Assembly (NCBI GenBank): GCA_021811605.1
Contig: JAJZNR010000024.1
Coordinates: 1 to 37,750, forward strand
Reading direction: 5' to 3'
Length of the DNA stretch: 37,750 bases
From: Microcaldota archaeon
GTDB lineage: Archaea; Micrarchaeota; Micrarchaeia; Micrarchaeales; Micrarchaeaceae
The position numbers were made by a program, and so were the translations under genes. The notes under the pieces were generated by a model. It was not told the DNA's origin. It did not search any database and was given only the letters and a program-made list of their open reading frames with translations. How positions within the stretch are numbered: the first letter of the stretch is position 1; each line of letters starts with the position of its first letter. Below are positions 36,961 through 37,750 of the stretch, in pieces.

Positions 36961-37750
36961 ATGAACGGTTCCGGATCGTTTGGGATAGGGAAACTCTTCG
37001 GCATCGAGCTGGAGCTGCACTGGACGTTCCTTTTCCTCCTTCTCATCGCGGGCCTGATTGGAGGGGCCGCTACCTTCCTCCTCATAGTCCTCCTCTTCGC
37101 AATGGTGGTAATCCACGAGCTGGCGCATTCTATAACCGCGAAGCGCAGCGGCATAGAGGTGAAAAGGATAATACTGTTCCCCCTCGGCGGCGCCTCGATA
37201 ATCGACCTTGAGGACGTAGACTCGATGACCTCTTTCAGGATTGCTCTTGCAGGTCCGCTGACCAGCCTGGTGCTGGGTTTCGCCTCCGGGCTAATAGCAG
37301 TATTCGCAGCCGGAACCGCTTTCGGGATGTTCTTCCAGTTCCTCTTCATACTCAACATGTTACTCGGTGTCTTCAACCTCCTGCCCGCGTTCCCGCTCGA
37401 CGGTGGACGCGTCCTGAAGAGCTATCTGGAAAGGAAGAGCGATCCGCTCTCCGCGACGAAGCGCGCAGTGAACGTGAGCTACGTCGTGGTCGTCCTGTTC
37501 ATACTCGGGAGCGCCGGCTACTTCACCTGGGCATACGGGATATCCAGTTTCGAATGGGCATTCGACATGCTCTGGGATTTCATAATCGCCCTCTTCGTAA
37601 TATCAGGAGCCCGCGCGGAACTGGAGGGCGCGTATATGCACAAGTACACCTCCTCGCTCCACGTCTACGACGCTATCAGCAGGAACTACGTGATGGTCAA
37701 ACCGACGACAAGGATGAAGCAGCTTTACAAGGTACTGCTCAATTCCGGAA
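36961..37750 (+). CDS. Site-2 protease (M50 membrane metalloprotease), 3' end outside window (not in ORF track)
   Basis: Open to the window edge: at least 263 residues. Intramembrane zinc protease: FGIGKLFGIELELHWTFLF at the N-terminus, the zinc motif VVIHELAHSITAKRSGIEV (HExxH, about residue 58), LFPLGGASIIDL, and the second motif FNLLPAFPLDGGRVLKSYL (NxxPxxPLDGGR) with the third ligand Asp. Five to six membrane helices. The final visible segment (SLHVYDAISRNYVMVKPTTRMKQLYK) is the beginning of a CBS domain, so it belongs to the M50 proteases with C-terminal CBS pairs. It cleaves transmembrane regulators or misfolded membrane proteins; the target is unknown. Confidence 0.93.
   Translation, partial: MNGSGSFGIGKLFGIELELHWTFLFLLLIAGLIGGAATFLLIVLLFAMVVIHELAHSITAKRSGIEVKRIILFPLGGASIIDLEDVDSMTSFRIALAGPLTSLVLGFASGLIAVFAAGTAFGMFFQFLFILNMLLGVFNLLPAFPLDGGRVLKSYLERKSDPLSATKRAVNVSYVVVVLFILGSAGYFTWAYGISSFEWAFDMLWDFIIALFVISGARAELEGAYMHKYTSSLHVYDAISRNYVMVKPTTRMKQLYKVLLNSG

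Noticed and set aside
1-37750. CRISPR arrays, complete insertion sequences, rRNA genes
   Set aside because: None seen: no regularly spaced repeats, no intact transposase with inverted ends, no rRNA motifs.

Overview
The window looks like a chromosome segment of a small-genome archaeon, most likely DPANN and best matching Micrarchaeota. The sequence shows an archaeal family B DNA polymerase, type II methionine aminopeptidase, RNase HII, RNA polymerase subunit K, a geranylgeranyl reductase for archaeal lipids, a PAC2-family protein, archaeal TATA boxes of the TTTAAATA type about 25 nt before genes, and secreted LamG proteins with the class III signal peptide core QSAMEYLMTYGWA. The lineage is inferred from family knowledge; no 16S gene is present.

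Layout. 1-4.2 kb: end of a LamG surface protein, DNA polymerase B, MetAP2. 4.2-6.2 kb: an unknown protein, a PRC-barrel protein and RNase HII. 6.2-9.7 kb: tRNA-Arg, an AT-rich SET-domain methyltransferase, a three-gene run (membrane protein, winged helix, ASCH) and small unknowns. 9.7-13.8 kb: B12-dependent ribonucleotide reductase, a second LamG protein, an unknown protein, and a DUF3311/sodium:solute symporter pair. 15.4-18.6 kb: unknown helical protein, CDP-alcohol phosphatidyltransferase, tRNA-Gln, EamA transporter, anchored DUF192. 18.6-25.3 kb, minus strand: a Fe-S assembly operon sufB(intein)-sufD-HTH regulator-sufC-sufS-iscU. 25.5-31.4 kb: Nudix, P5C dehydrogenase-like enzyme, third LamG protein, DUF192, two small unknowns, PAC2 and HIT. 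31.4-34.1 kb: tRNA-Leu with an expanded D-arm followed by an AT-rich, decayed accessory island (frameshifted integrase, frameshifted nucleotidyltransferase plus small partner) and a strongly structured RNA candidate. 34.1-37.75 kb: geranylgeranyl reductase, RpoK, winged helix, metallophosphoesterase and a site-2 protease running off the end.

The least expected signals are: (i) two conserved genes (RNase HII and DUF3311) with no ATG/GTG/TTG at the conserved N-terminus, each showing ACG placed exactly where a GGTG-N5-start ribosome-binding pattern, repeated at many genes here, predicts the start; (ii) a 391-residue SufB intein at the YIEG/CTAP site whose first LAGLIDADG motif has lost its acidic residue; (iii) a Cys-containing HTH regulator inside the suf operon plus a perfect 9-bp palindrome in the sufB leader; (iv) LamG proteins with nearly identical ends and unrelated middles; (v) a promoter-preceded, multi-helix RNA candidate at 33.85-34.06 kb; and (vi) an archaeal SET methyltransferase beside a tRNA gene. 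All family calls come from motif reading without database searches.
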